Of a stretch of 64,000 nucleotides of DNA, positions 26,989 to 35,613 are shown piece after piece. Under the pieces are notes generated by a model that was not told where the DNA came from, made no database searches, and was given only the letters and a program-made list of their open reading frames with translations. Position 1 is the stretch's first letter; the number at the start of each line of letters is the position of its first letter. The translations under genes were made by a program, and so were the position numbers. Origin of the DNA: Komagataeibacter xylinus (GTDB taxonomy: Bacteria; Pseudomonadota; Alphaproteobacteria; Acetobacterales; Acetobacteraceae); assembly GCF_031081985.1 (NCBI RefSeq), contig NZ_JARWSK010000004.1, forward strand, positions 1 through 64,000, written 5' to 3'.

Positions 26989-28260
26989 TTACATCAGCTT
27001 GTCCTTGATGCGGTAATACATGCCGATGGCGGGCAGGAAGTGTTCAGCCAGCCCATACATGGGAATGCGCGGCCAGGGCATGTTTTCCAGCGGGTTGGCA
27101 TGCGGGTTGCCCGCAATCACATCCGCCATGCACTGCCCCATATGCACCGACATCTGCGTGCCATGGCCGCTATAGCCCATGGTGTAGAAAACGCCGTTCC
27201 ATTCACCCGCGCGCGGCAGGCGGTCGATGGTCATGTCCACATCGCCGCCCCAGCAGTAATCGATGCGGATATCGGGCACCTGCGGGAAAACGCTCTGCAG
27301 TGCCGAGCGCAGCATGTCGCCGCTCGAGATATCCGTGCTTTCGCGGGATTTTGAAAAACGCGCCCGCCCGCCAAAGATCAGGCGGTTATCAGCAGCGAGG
27401 CGGAAATAGTGATGAATGTTCTGCGTCGTGACCACATTGCGGTGGCCGGGCATGATCGACTTGACCGTGGCGTCATCAAGCGGCTCGGTTGCCACGATAA
27501 AGCTGCCGACGGGCATGATGCGCTTGCGGAAATAGGAGGGCGCATGCCGGCTTGTGCCGGTGGCCAGCAGCACTGCCCCGGCATCGATCACGCCATGGCG
27601 GGTGGTGACGCGGGTGATTTTGCCCTCGCGGCGCAGGGCGGTCATGGGGGTGTTTTCAAAGATCTGCCCGCCAGCCCTGAGCACGCTGTTGGCCAGGCCG
27701 ATGCCGAATTTGCCCATGTGCATCTGCCCGCTATGCGGATACAGGACGCCGCCTGCAAATCTGGATGAACCGATTTCATCTCCCAGTTCACTGGCTTCCA
27801 GCAGGCGGGAATCCGGGTCAACATCAAGGGCGATGCGCGCCTGATCCGCGCGCAGGCTGGCCATGTGGCTTTCGCGGCTGGCCAGCTTGAGTTTGCCGCA
27901 GCGGCGGAAATGGCAGTCAATCGCGTTTTCCGTGACGATGCGCTCGACTGTATCAACCGCGCGGTTCAGCACCTTGTAAAGCCGTGCCGCCGTGGCAACG
28001 CCAAGCTTGTCGCAGGCCATGCCATAATTGCCAGCCAGGCCGTTATTGACATGGCCGCCATTGCGGCCCGATGCCTTGCCGATAACCCGCTCTTCATCAA
28101 TGACCACGACGCTGGCGCCTGATTTGGCGAGTTTCAGCGCAGCGGAGAGGCCGCTAAATCCGGCACCGATCACCACCACGTCCGCTTTTGCGGGCAGGGC
28201 GGCAATCGGCGTGCCGGTAAAGGCCGGTGCGGTATCCAGCCAGTAAGATGTCAGCTTCAT
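26989..28260 (-). CDS. FAD-dependent amine oxidoreductase, PuuB (gamma-glutamylputrescine oxidase)-like
   Basis: A 423-residue DAO-family flavoprotein. The N-terminal FAD motif is DVVVIGAGFSGLSAALKLAKSG (about residues 28-49), then SGRNGGHVNNGLAGNYG, the RNGG signature of PuuB/PA-oxidase-like enzymes. The C-terminal FYTMGYSGHGTQMSVHMG closes the flavin site. PuuB oxidises gamma-glutamylputrescine to the aldehyde. No glutamylputrescine synthetase (puuA) is in the window, so the true substrate may be another amine. GGAG precedes the ATG. It lies 21 bases after the MFS gene on the same strand and appears to be the last gene of the receptor-HAD-transporter operon. Confidence 0.82.
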   Translation of the reverse strand: MKLTSYWLDTAPAFTGTPIAALPAKADVVVIGAGFSGLSAALKLAKSGASVVVIDEERVIGKASGRNGGHVNNGLAGNYGMACDKLGVATAARLYKVLNRAVDTVERIVTENAIDCHFRRCGKLKLASRESHMASLRADQARIALDVDPDSRLLEASELGDEIGSSRFAGGVLYPHSGQMHMGKFGIGLANSVLRAGGQIFENTPMTALRREGKITRVTTRHGVIDAGAVLLATGTSRHAPSYFRKRIMPVGSFIVATEPLDDATVKSIMPGHRNVVTTQNIHHYFRLAADNRLIFGGRARFSKSRESTDISSGDMLRSALQSVFPQVPDIRIDYCWGGDVDMTIDRLPRAGEWNGVFYTMGYSGHGTQMSVHMGQCMADVIAGNPHANPLENMPWPRIPMYGLAEHFLPAIGMYYRIKDKLM

Positions 28261-28281
28261 TGGAAATGACTCCGTATCCGA

Positions 28282-29619
28282 TCAGGATGTAAGCGATTGA
28301 CTGGCTTCAGACAGGTTGAGGGTGGCGGTCTCGGGCGCCCATCGCCATGAAATGGCGGCCCCCAGTGTCAGAAGCATTGCGGCCACCAGCATCATGGCGT
28401 GTACCCCGAACTGTATCGTGCCCATGGGCAGTAGCACGGTGCCCACCGCAGCCCCGAGCCTGCTGGCCGATGAGGCGAAGCCTACGGCGGTGCCACGAAT
28501 TTCGGTGGGAAAGAGTTCATTGGGGTAAACAAACTGTAGGCCACTCCCGGCGGCTTCAACCGCAGAGTATATTATGAATGCAATGATTATAAACCAGTTG
28601 GCCGGGTGGGGATAGAGACCCACGAAAAATAAGGCGATAGCCCCCCATGCAAATGAACCGATCAACAGTTTGCGCCGGCCCATTACATTGATCAGCCCCA
28701 GCGAGACAGGAACGGAGCCAAGTAACGTGAAGCTCGTTACAATGCATGAGGCCAGAAGCGAGTTCCCCATCTTCAGTTGCTCGAGTATCGGGGCCTGCAG
28801 GGTATGGATGGCAAAGGAGGGCGCGCTCTGCAGGATCCAGAAAGCGCACACAAAAGCCAGCGCGCCACGATAGCGGTTTTGGAACAGGTGCCTGAGCGAC
28901 AGCCTGGCGGTGCCGGTGGGCTTGGGCTCATCGATCAGCACATGCGCGCCCAGATGCTCGCGCACAACGGCCCTGGCCTCATCCGCGCGACCGGCCTGCA
29001 TGAGCCAGCGCGGGGATTCCGGCATGCCGATGCGAAAGAGTATGAGCAGCGCCGAGGGCACCAGGCTCGACCCCAGGATGATGCGCCAGTTATCGGGGAA
29101 ATAGAGTGAAAGCAGGTAGCCCGCGATAAAGCTGATGATATACCCCACCCACCAGAACGTAATCAGCCCCGACAGCACGGGACCGCGCCAGACACGGGGC
29201 ATGAACTCGGTTACGTAGGCGGTGGCAATGGGGTAATCCGCGCCGATGGCCATGCCGATCAGCAGCCGCCAGAACAGCAGCGCATACAGGCTGCCTGCAA
29301 AATACTGCGCGCACGAGCATATCGCGAACATGAGCAGGTTGAGCGTATAGAGCCGCTTGCGGCCCAGGCGGTCTGAAATGATGCCGCCACCCAGCCCCCC
29401 GAGCAGCACGCCGAACAGCGAGGACGCGCCCAGCAGCCCCGTCATGTTCCCTGACAGGTGGAAGTCCTTGACCATGATGGGCAGGGCGATGCCGATGATG
29501 CCCAGGATATACCCATCGCAAAACGGACCACCACCGGCGACAAGAGCCAGTCGCAGGTGGAAGCCCGAGGGTTTGAGATCATCGATGAGACAGGGGGAAG
29601 TCTGTGGTTGTTCTTGCAT
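28282..29619 (-). CDS. MFS transporter (sugar-porter/metabolite:H+ symporter type)
   Basis: A 445-residue major facilitator with about twelve transmembrane segments. The loop after TM2 reads GGGIISDRLGRKRLYTLNLLMF, the MFS signature. GADYPIATAYVTEFMP near TM5 and LFPTEIRGTAVGFASSASRLGAAVG in the second half are typical of the sugar-porter/metabolite symporter group. It would carry an organic acid or amine-type solute across the inner membrane; the substrate is not visible. I chose ATG 29619 (MQEQPQTSP), and 29643 is an alternative. It lies between the HAD gene (216 bases upstream) and the PuuB-like oxidase on the same strand. Confidence 0.82.
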   Translation of the reverse strand: MQEQPQTSPCLIDDLKPSGFHLRLALVAGGGPFCDGYILGIIGIALPIMVKDFHLSGNMTGLLGASSLFGVLLGGLGGGIISDRLGRKRLYTLNLLMFAICSCAQYFAGSLYALLFWRLLIGMAIGADYPIATAYVTEFMPRVWRGPVLSGLITFWWVGYIISFIAGYLLSLYFPDNWRIILGSSLVPSALLILFRIGMPESPRWLMQAGRADEARAVVREHLGAHVLIDEPKPTGTARLSLRHLFQNRYRGALAFVCAFWILQSAPSFAIHTLQAPILEQLKMGNSLLASCIVTSFTLLGSVPVSLGLINVMGRRKLLIGSFAWGAIALFFVGLYPHPANWFIIIAFIIYSAVEAAGSGLQFVYPNELFPTEIRGTAVGFASSASRLGAAVGTVLLPMGTIQFGVHAMMLVAAMLLTLGAAISWRWAPETATLNLSEASQSLTS

Positions 29620-29835
29620 TGTGCGGCCGGTCCCATCCTTCATGATCGCTGGTGGATATGTGCGGGTAAGCGGGATATGCCGCCGGTGGCGCAGGGGCTG
29701 TGCGCCAGGGCTGCGAGCCGGTGCTCCAAACGCGCAGCCCCGTTCTGGCCCTGCCCACAACGGACATCTCGGTTTTCGATGATGGTGCTGTCACAAACGG
29801 GCACGCGATCCGTCATGGATCGCGTGCAGTCTGCC

Positions 29836-30555
29836 TCAGTCGTAGATCATGAACAGTTCGTTGCGGTCCGCCAGGTCAGCCAGTTCCTTCATGGTGGAGA
29901 AGTGGTAATCCGGCCTGGTCAGTTCGGTTACGGCAATCGTGCCGCCAAAGCCGCCGATGGTCTTGCGGCGCTCGATCCAGCACACGGTGTAACCAAGGTC
30001 ACGCCCCACCGAGATGTCATGATACTGGCTTTGCGCCACATGCAGGATCTCGTTTTTCACGATGCCGTCACGGCTCAGGCGCCCGCGGGCGAAGGCGAAG
30101 AACTCGGGGTCCGGCTTTTCGCACAGCGCATCATCCACCGTGACCGAATCATGGAAGGGCATGCCCAGGGTCTTTTCCATGCCCTTGAAGGCCCAGCGCT
30201 GCGTGTTGGTCATGGCCACGAGCTTGAAGTGCCTGGCCAGGCGGGCCAGGGCATCGACTGAATCGGGGAAGGCGGGCCAGTCATGGGCGGCCTGGGCGAA
30301 GGCCTTTACATGCTCCGCGCCCTCGGGTAGGCCAAAGCGCGGGGCCAGGGTTTCATAGATGGGCATCAGGTCATCAGGAAAATTAAGGGTCTCGCCGCGT
30401 GCCCGCATCTCGCGGTAAGCGCTCAGGAAGGCTTCGCGCTCCACTTTCTTGCCCGCTTCACCACACTGGGTGTGAATGAAGTTCATCATGCCGGTTTCAA
30501 AATCGATCAATGTTCCCACAACATCGAACGTCAGGGCCTTGGGTAAACGCTTCAT
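29836..30555 (-). CDS. HAD family hydrolase (2-haloacid dehalogenase-like), paralogue of 644-1363
   Basis: A 239-residue HAD protein with LTFDVVGTLIDFE (Asp near residue 11), AMTNTQRWAF as motif II and the CEKPDPEFFAFARGRL segment. It is colinear and the same length as the HAD at 644-1363, with well over half of positions identical by eye, so the two arose by duplication or by two acquisitions of one family. ATG 30555 fits the family start MKRLPKALTFD. It begins 25 bases after the TonB-dependent receptor stop, so the two are very likely co-transcribed. The substrate is unknown; the conserved Asp allows either dehalogenase or phosphatase chemistry. Confidence 0.85.
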   Translation of the reverse strand: MKRLPKALTFDVVGTLIDFETGMMNFIHTQCGEAGKKVEREAFLSAYREMRARGETLNFPDDLMPIYETLAPRFGLPEGAEHVKAFAQAAHDWPAFPDSVDALARLARHFKLVAMTNTQRWAFKGMEKTLGMPFHDSVTVDDALCEKPDPEFFAFARGRLSRDGIVKNEILHVAQSQYHDISVGRDLGYTVCWIERRKTIGGFGGTIAVTELTRPDYHFSTMKELADLADRNELFMIYD

Positions 30556-30580
30556 GATATTTCTCAGCCTGTTGTAGTGA

Positions 30581-33076
30581 TTAGAAACCCGTGGTGAAGG
30601 ACAGGACGCCAGCAAAGCCGCCGCCAACATAGTACTGCGGTGCGGAGGCCGCGACCTGGTGTCCGTTGACCATCATGGCCTGTCCATTGGTCTTGATGCT
30701 GCTGGTGCCCGACAGGTAGCCGTTATTGCCGATGTTGATCAGGTTCAGCTGGATCTGTGGGTGCTTGGCATACCAGAACGACTTGAACCGATAGCCCATG
30801 TTCATGTTGAACGTTTCGTAGCTGGGGATCGACTCATCGTTCATGAAGGTCGAATACTGCTTGCCGATATAGTTCATGTTGAACCCGGCAAAGACGGAGC
30901 CATTGTCGTAGTTCAGGCCGACGGCCACCGTGACTTCGGGTGTATTGACCGCGTTCTTGCCAGCCGTGGGCATGTAGACCGTCGTGCCATCGGTTGCGGC
31001 GGCCTTCAGGTTGTTGTCGATGGTGGCGTGTTCATACTGCGCGGAGACATACGGGCTGAAGTGATGCCACGGGCGCAGGCCGATTTCGATCTGGGCGCCA
31101 CGCGCGGTCTGGCCACCGGCATCGATGGATTCCGAGATCGCCTGCGTGCCGGAATAGGTTGTCGTGCTGAGCTGGCGGTGGGTGAAGTTGTAGTTGAACA
31201 GCGCAAGCGACAGGTTGACAAAGCCGGTGTGGCGGTAGCCGATTTCTTCCCCGATGGCGAATTCAGGCTGCAGGCCTCTGGCGTGGCGGGTGGAGAGCTG
31301 GCCGTTGGAAATGCTGTAGCGATCCGCGTAGGTCATGATCGAGGCGGGCATGCGGAACGAAGACGTGCCGTTGATGTAGATCTGGTCATGCGGCGTGATC
31401 TTGTAGCTGGCCATGAACTGCGGCAGCGGTTCGGCCACGCTCTGCCCGGTGCCATAGGTCACATCGGGGATGGCGTTGGTTTCGCTGCGCGTCACCATGA
31501 CTTCCTTGAAGCCCGCGGTCAGGGTCAGGCGGTCATGCAGCGCGCGGTAGGTATCGTTGATGAACAGCGCGTTGGTCTGCTGGATGAGGTGGATGTTGTA
31601 GGTGGAGAGCACCTGCCCGTTCTGGGTCAGGATGGCATTGCTGCCCCACTGGCCCGATGGCGTGCCATCGCCATTGGCCGCCTGGTAGCTCTGCGGTTCC
31701 GACTGGTCGAAGTAGGAATACCATGCGCCGCCCGTCAGGGTGTTGTGGCCCTTGGTCCATGACAGCGCGGCGTTGATGCCGGAATAGGCGAGGGTATAGG
31801 TGTCGATCGACCCGGCAAGGATGGAGGAGCCGGTCTGGGCGCCGGTGTTCTGCAGGGTGCCTGCGGGCTGGCTGCCGAAATAGGAGCCGTTGCGGCTCAG
31901 GGTCGAGGCACCGTTGTCGTAACCCCAGGAGTAGGTGAAGTAGGGGGTGACATCGAGCGTCAGGCCCTTGGCCAGCTTGACATTGACCGGCGCGCCCATG
32001 GTGATCTTCTTCATGCGGTTTTCTTCAAAACCGTAGTAATTTGCGGGCGTGCTGCCGCCAGGCGTGTCGTTGTAATTGAAATTGACGCCGTACTGGTTCC
32101 ACTGCGCCTTGGTGGGCGCGCGCAGGTAGTATTGCTGGGCGTCGTTATAGGCAAAGACAAGCGATGCACGGTTGCCGTCGCCCCATTCCTTCAGGAACTT
32201 CATGTCGACATGGTAACGCTTTGTCGCGCCAACGCCACGCCATTCATCGGCCGTGCGGTCGGAAAAGGACACGAAGCCGCGAATGCCGGTATGGCCGATT
32301 TCGCCCGTGTCGAACCGCACGAACTCACGCCGCAGGCTGAAAGAGCCGTAGCTGAGGTTGACATTGCCGCCCATCTTGCGTGACGGGTCGCGCATTTTCA
32401 CCGACATTTCACCGCCGACGGCGTTGTACAGCGGGGATTTCGTATCCGGCGAGCCCTGGGTCAGGGTAACGGATTCAATGTTTTCGTTATCGGATGATGC
32501 TGACGTATAGGGCAGGAGGTAAACCGGCGCGGCGGCCGGTATGCCTTCGAACAGGTAGCCGATTTCCTGCTGGTTCAGGCCACGGATGGTCAGGCCCTGC
32601 TGGTCATCATTGGTGCCCAGCGGGTCATTGCCACCATAAACGACGCCCGGCAGGCTGGCGATCATGGCAACCGCGTTGGAGGTCGGGCTCTGCTTTGCAA
32701 TGAAGTCGCGCGTCAGCCCGCTACGGGACTTTGCAACGGTTTGCGGTGGCATGAGGCCGCCGCCCGGGGTGGTGTTTGTCACCCCGTTTGATGTTGGCGT
32801 GCCATGGGTGACGTGAATGAATTCCGTCTTGGCCTGCGGTGGCGCTGCGGCAGCAGCCGTAGCGGGCTTGGCTGTTGTCGTGGTTGTCTTGGCGTGTTGT
32901 GACGCGGCGGTTCTGGTGCTTTCCGCTGCATCGGCGCCCGCGCTCATGAAAGGCAGCATGAAGGAGGCCACAGAAAGGAACAGGAACCTGGACCGTGACC
33001 ATGCCGGATAACGGGAAAGATCAGTACGGACGGTCGTCTGGATACCGACCAATGAGCACAGTTTGTTGTCAGTCAT
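30581..33076 (-). CDS. TonB-dependent outer membrane receptor
   Basis: A receptor of 831 residues. An extended signal region ends near SVASFMLPFMSAGADAAES, then comes an Ala/Thr/Lys-rich linker. A likely TonB box, TEFIHVTHG, precedes the plug (LTRDFIAKQSPTSNAVAMIASLPGV, then the conserved LTIRGLNQQEIGYLFEGIP). The C-terminal beta-barrel ends in the aromatic residue of VLSFTTGF, as outer membrane barrels do. It imports a scarce ligand using TonB energy. Its neighbours (HAD, MFS carrier, amine oxidase) suggest an organic compound rather than iron, but this is inference. The start ATG 33076 is set by the position of the signal; an upstream frame extends 37 codons. Confidence 0.88.
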   Translation of the reverse strand: MTDNKLCSLVGIQTTVRTDLSRYPAWSRSRFLFLSVASFMLPFMSAGADAAESTRTAASQHAKTTTTTAKPATAAAAAPPQAKTEFIHVTHGTPTSNGVTNTTPGGGLMPPQTVAKSRSGLTRDFIAKQSPTSNAVAMIASLPGVVYGGNDPLGTNDDQQGLTIRGLNQQEIGYLFEGIPAAAPVYLLPYTSASSDNENIESVTLTQGSPDTKSPLYNAVGGEMSVKMRDPSRKMGGNVNLSYGSFSLRREFVRFDTGEIGHTGIRGFVSFSDRTADEWRGVGATKRYHVDMKFLKEWGDGNRASLVFAYNDAQQYYLRAPTKAQWNQYGVNFNYNDTPGGSTPANYYGFEENRMKKITMGAPVNVKLAKGLTLDVTPYFTYSWGYDNGASTLSRNGSYFGSQPAGTLQNTGAQTGSSILAGSIDTYTLAYSGINAALSWTKGHNTLTGGAWYSYFDQSEPQSYQAANGDGTPSGQWGSNAILTQNGQVLSTYNIHLIQQTNALFINDTYRALHDRLTLTAGFKEVMVTRSETNAIPDVTYGTGQSVAEPLPQFMASYKITPHDQIYINGTSSFRMPASIMTYADRYSISNGQLSTRHARGLQPEFAIGEEIGYRHTGFVNLSLALFNYNFTHRQLSTTTYSGTQAISESIDAGGQTARGAQIEIGLRPWHHFSPYVSAQYEHATIDNNLKAAATDGTTVYMPTAGKNAVNTPEVTVAVGLNYDNGSVFAGFNMNYIGKQYSTFMNDESIPSYETFNMNMGYRFKSFWYAKHPQIQLNLINIGNNGYLSGTSSIKTNGQAMMVNGHQVAASAPQYYVGGGFAGVLSFTTGF

Positions 33077-33618
33077 TGCAATCCCCTGGGCGCGTCGTTC
33101 GAAATGGAGTGAAGTCGAACCGATGGCGGTTTCTTGCTTTTGATACTGCAACATTCTGCTCACAGAACGGGAAGGGCATACTATCAATTTATATTCCGCA
33201 ACCAGAACATAATCGCGTTGTTTCGCCTCAAATGAGAGGAAAATGCCGATTCATTATGAAAGTATAATAATCTGGAAATTTTCAGGCCAATCTGCCGTCT
33301 GGAGCAGTAAGCGGGCCGTAAATTCAGTATAAGATGTTATAATATAAAAACAAATATGTCACGGATACGTGTTCCCGCTATCGGGTCAGGAAAGGATATG
33401 CCGTGTTTCATGCGCCTGAACGGGCATGCGGGTAAGGAGTATGACGTTACATAAAAATAACGATATGACGGCGCATCTGACGCCCCGGATTGCAGGCCGC
33501 TGCCCGGCCTGTTCCCCATGGCAGGCATCCTCGCGCTGCGTGCGGCACCGGCACCATATTGGAGTTCATGGCCTGTCTCTGGTATTTTGCCCTCCACTGT
33601 AGTGAGGAGATACCCGCG
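33077..33618 (+). other. AT-rich divergent promoter region
   Basis: This gap separates the divergent TonB receptor and the MDR reductase. The half nearest the receptor is AT-rich and includes a near-palindrome CTGGAAATTTTCAG at 33272-33285. Reading frames present here have no family resemblance and switch composition, so I see no gene. Confidence 0.4.
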
Positions 33619-34626
33619 ATGCCCAAAACGGTTATTGTGCAGCCGCCCGGCGGCTTCGATCATGTGATCATGTCCGAGCAGCCCATCCGCGCGCCGGAAC
33701 ATGGTGAAATCAGGGTCAGGCTGCATGCATCCTCGCTGAACTATCATGATTATGCAGTTGTCAGCGGTATGTGGGCGCCCACGGTGCAACGCATCCCCAT
33801 GGCCGATGGCGCGGGTGAAGTGGTGGAAGTGGGCGCAGGCGTGAGCGAATTCGCGCCCGGTGACCGGGTTGTCAGCACCTTCTTCCCCACATGGCTTGGC
33901 GGTGCGCCTGATGTGATCGGATTTGCCACCGTGCCGGGCGATGGCGTGGATGGCTATGCGCGCGAGGAGGTAACCGCGCCCGCCACCTCCTTTACCCACG
34001 CGCCGCGCGGCTGGTCGCATGCCGAGGCGGCGACGCTGACCACGGCGGGGCTGACGGCATGGCGCGCGCTGTTTGTTGATGATGCCGTGAAGCCCGGTGA
34101 TACGGTGCTGGTGCAGGGCACGGGCGGCGTGTCGATCTTCGCGCTGCAATTTGCCAAGATGGCGGGGGCCACGGTCATCGCCACTTCATCGAGTGCTGCA
34201 AAGCTCGAGCGCCTGCGCGCCCTTGGCGCGGACCACGTCATCAATTACCGCGAAAACCCGCAATGGGGCACCACCGCATGGGAACTGACCGGCGGGCGCG
34301 GCGTGGACCATATTATCGAGGTGGGTGGCCCTGCCACGCTGGCGCAGTCGATGGCGGCCATCCGGGTGGCGGGTCATATTTCCGTCATCGGTATTCTGAC
34401 GGGCGTGGCAGGGCAACTGGAAGTGGTGCCCATGCTGCTCAAGCAGTTCCGGCTACAGGGCGTGCTTGTAGGCAGCCGGGCCGACCAGCATGCCATGGTG
34501 CGGGCTGTTGAGGGCAATGGCATCCGCCCGGTCATTGACCGCAGCTTTGCGCTTGAAGAGATCGTAGCGGCCTTTCACTATCAGGAAAGCAACCAGCATT
34601 TTGGCAAGATCTGCCTGGAGTTCTAG
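33619..34626 (+). CDS. Zinc-independent MDR NAD(P)-dependent oxidoreductase (quinone reductase-like)
   Basis: A 335-residue medium-chain reductase. The N-terminal catalytic domain reads SLNYHDYAVVSGMW and MADGAGEVVEVGAGV. The position where zinc alcohol dehydrogenases have a catalytic cysteine is occupied by NYHD, and there is no cysteine cluster, so it belongs with quinone oxidoreductase-like, metal-free members. The nucleotide fold is VLVQGTGGVSIFALQFAKMAGATVIATS. It likely reduces a quinone, enone or aldehyde with NAD(P)H. GAGGAGA lies upstream of ATG 33619; the longer frame starting at 33490 is unlikely. It has no operon partner. Confidence 0.85.
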   Translation: MPKTVIVQPPGGFDHVIMSEQPIRAPEHGEIRVRLHASSLNYHDYAVVSGMWAPTVQRIPMADGAGEVVEVGAGVSEFAPGDRVVSTFFPTWLGGAPDVIGFATVPGDGVDGYAREEVTAPATSFTHAPRGWSHAEAATLTTAGLTAWRALFVDDAVKPGDTVLVQGTGGVSIFALQFAKMAGATVIATSSSAAKLERLRALGADHVINYRENPQWGTTAWELTGGRGVDHIIEVGGPATLAQSMAAIRVAGHISVIGILTGVAGQLEVVPMLLKQFRLQGVLVGSRADQHAMVRAVEGNGIRPVIDRSFALEEIVAAFHYQESNQHFGKICLEF

Positions 34627-34996
34627 GGCAGATCCAGTTTGAATGGACATATTCGAACCGGTGAAGATGCTCGACAAACAATGAGTGAGAGAAATTCCAG
34701 GGTTTGACACAGTCTGCTGTCGCGGCGATGAGGATGATGGAAAGTGCGGCTGTTGCTTCGCATGGCATGGCGACGGCCCGCCATTGCTTGATTTGTGCCT
34801 GCCTCATCCTCCAGATAGGTCCGGGCCTGATCAGATAAAAACGGCCTGCATTTTGCTTATTACAAACAATCATATCGTTTTTTCTGTTATTCAGGGCCTC
34901 ACATGATCTGAAAGGGTTTTGGCATGTGCAATGTGATGGTATTTTAAAAAGACTCTAGTATATATGGAATGATTTATTTTTTAAGAGGCATGAACC
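34627..34996 (+). other. Gap with transposase scar and AT-rich end
   Basis: Apart from the possible transposase remnant, no gene is visible. The last 80 bases before the secreted protein are strongly AT-rich and probably hold its promoter. The change in composition between the two halves suggests a junction. Confidence 0.4.
34703..34810 (-). pseudogene. Possible IS5-type transposase C-terminal scar
   Basis: The minus strand reads IKQWRAVAMPCEATAALSI followed by ILIAATADCVK. This resembles the end of IS5-family transposases (KxWRxxATRYDKTAxxFLxxxxLAA). No catalytic DDE region, upstream transposase part or clear terminal inverted repeat is found, so only a fragment is left. The resemblance is short and by eye. 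Confidence 0.35.
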
Positions 34997-35377
34997 ATGA
35001 AATATATTCTTTTTTCTTTTGTATCCATTTTTTCTCTATCACAAGCCGCTTTGGCTGCAGAAAGCAGCCCTTATGTCGGTACGTATAAAAGAACTACGCC
35101 ATCAGCATCACAAATGGTAGTTAGCCATAATAATGATAAATGGTCCCTGGAAATTGATGGTGCTGGCATTCCCAATGGCGCCTCAACTGCTGCTGATTGT
35201 CAGATAGAAGCAGCAGGAAGCCTCGATAATGATATTTTGACAGCCAAACTCACTGATGGTGACGGCGGCATTTTCAAAGTCAAATTTTCAAAAAATCATG
35301 CGACTGTTCTTGAACAGGACGTTTCGGTTTGTGGTATGGGGTCGGATCTGGGCGGTACATATACAAAGGCCCGATAA
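34997..35377 (+). CDS. Small secreted protein of atypical (AT-rich) composition
   Basis: A 126-residue protein with a clear signal peptide (MKYILFSFVSIFSLSQAALA, cleavage near residue 20). The mature part is about 105 residues: YVGTYKRTTPSASQMVV at the start, two cysteines (in AADCQIEA and SVCGMG) that may form a disulfide, and the repeated ending GGTYTKAR. The pattern of a small beta-barrel-like secreted domain is plausible, but I recognise no family. Codons are much richer in A/T than in all neighbouring genes, and the gene stands next to a transposase scar, so it may be horizontally acquired. The start ATG is preceded by the Shine-Dalgarno-like AAGAGGC. Confidence 0.75.
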   Translation: MKYILFSFVSIFSLSQAALAAESSPYVGTYKRTTPSASQMVVSHNNDKWSLEIDGAGIPNGASTAADCQIEAAGSLDNDILTAKLTDGDGGIFKVKFSKNHATVLEQDVSVCGMGSDLGGTYTKAR

Positions 35378-35557
35378 GCAAAAACAGGAATTTCTGCTGA
35401 CAATGCGCCACCCAGGTCTGGCTTCTGGCGCATGACTGAAACCCGCAGGTCATGTTTGAGGGATGGTAGGTTCCTGGAATGCGATATGCAAAAAAATGCA
35501 TCCGCCCTTCCTTCTATTTCCATGACGTGGCTGTAAGGTCAAAATAGTCCTGATCTG

Positions 35558-35590
35558 GCGCCACCTTTATTGCAAAAGGTGGCGCTTTTT
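35558..35590 (+). terminator. Rho-independent terminator
   Basis: An 11-bp stem (GCGCCACCTTT with AAAGGTGGCGC) is followed by five Ts. It can end the transcript of the small secreted protein and lies just after the convergent oleate hydratase stop codon. Confidence 0.8.
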
Positions 35591-35613
35591 CATAATGCCG
35601 TGCCGCCTGATTT

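Noticed and set aside
30659-31762. 367-codon plus-strand open frame
   Set aside because: Antisense to the TonB-dependent receptor; its low-complexity translation has no recognisable motif, while the receptor frame has all expected features.
33337-34149. 270-codon minus-strand frame
   Set aside because: Mostly antisense to the MDR reductase and continuing into non-coding DNA; the translation has no family resemblance.
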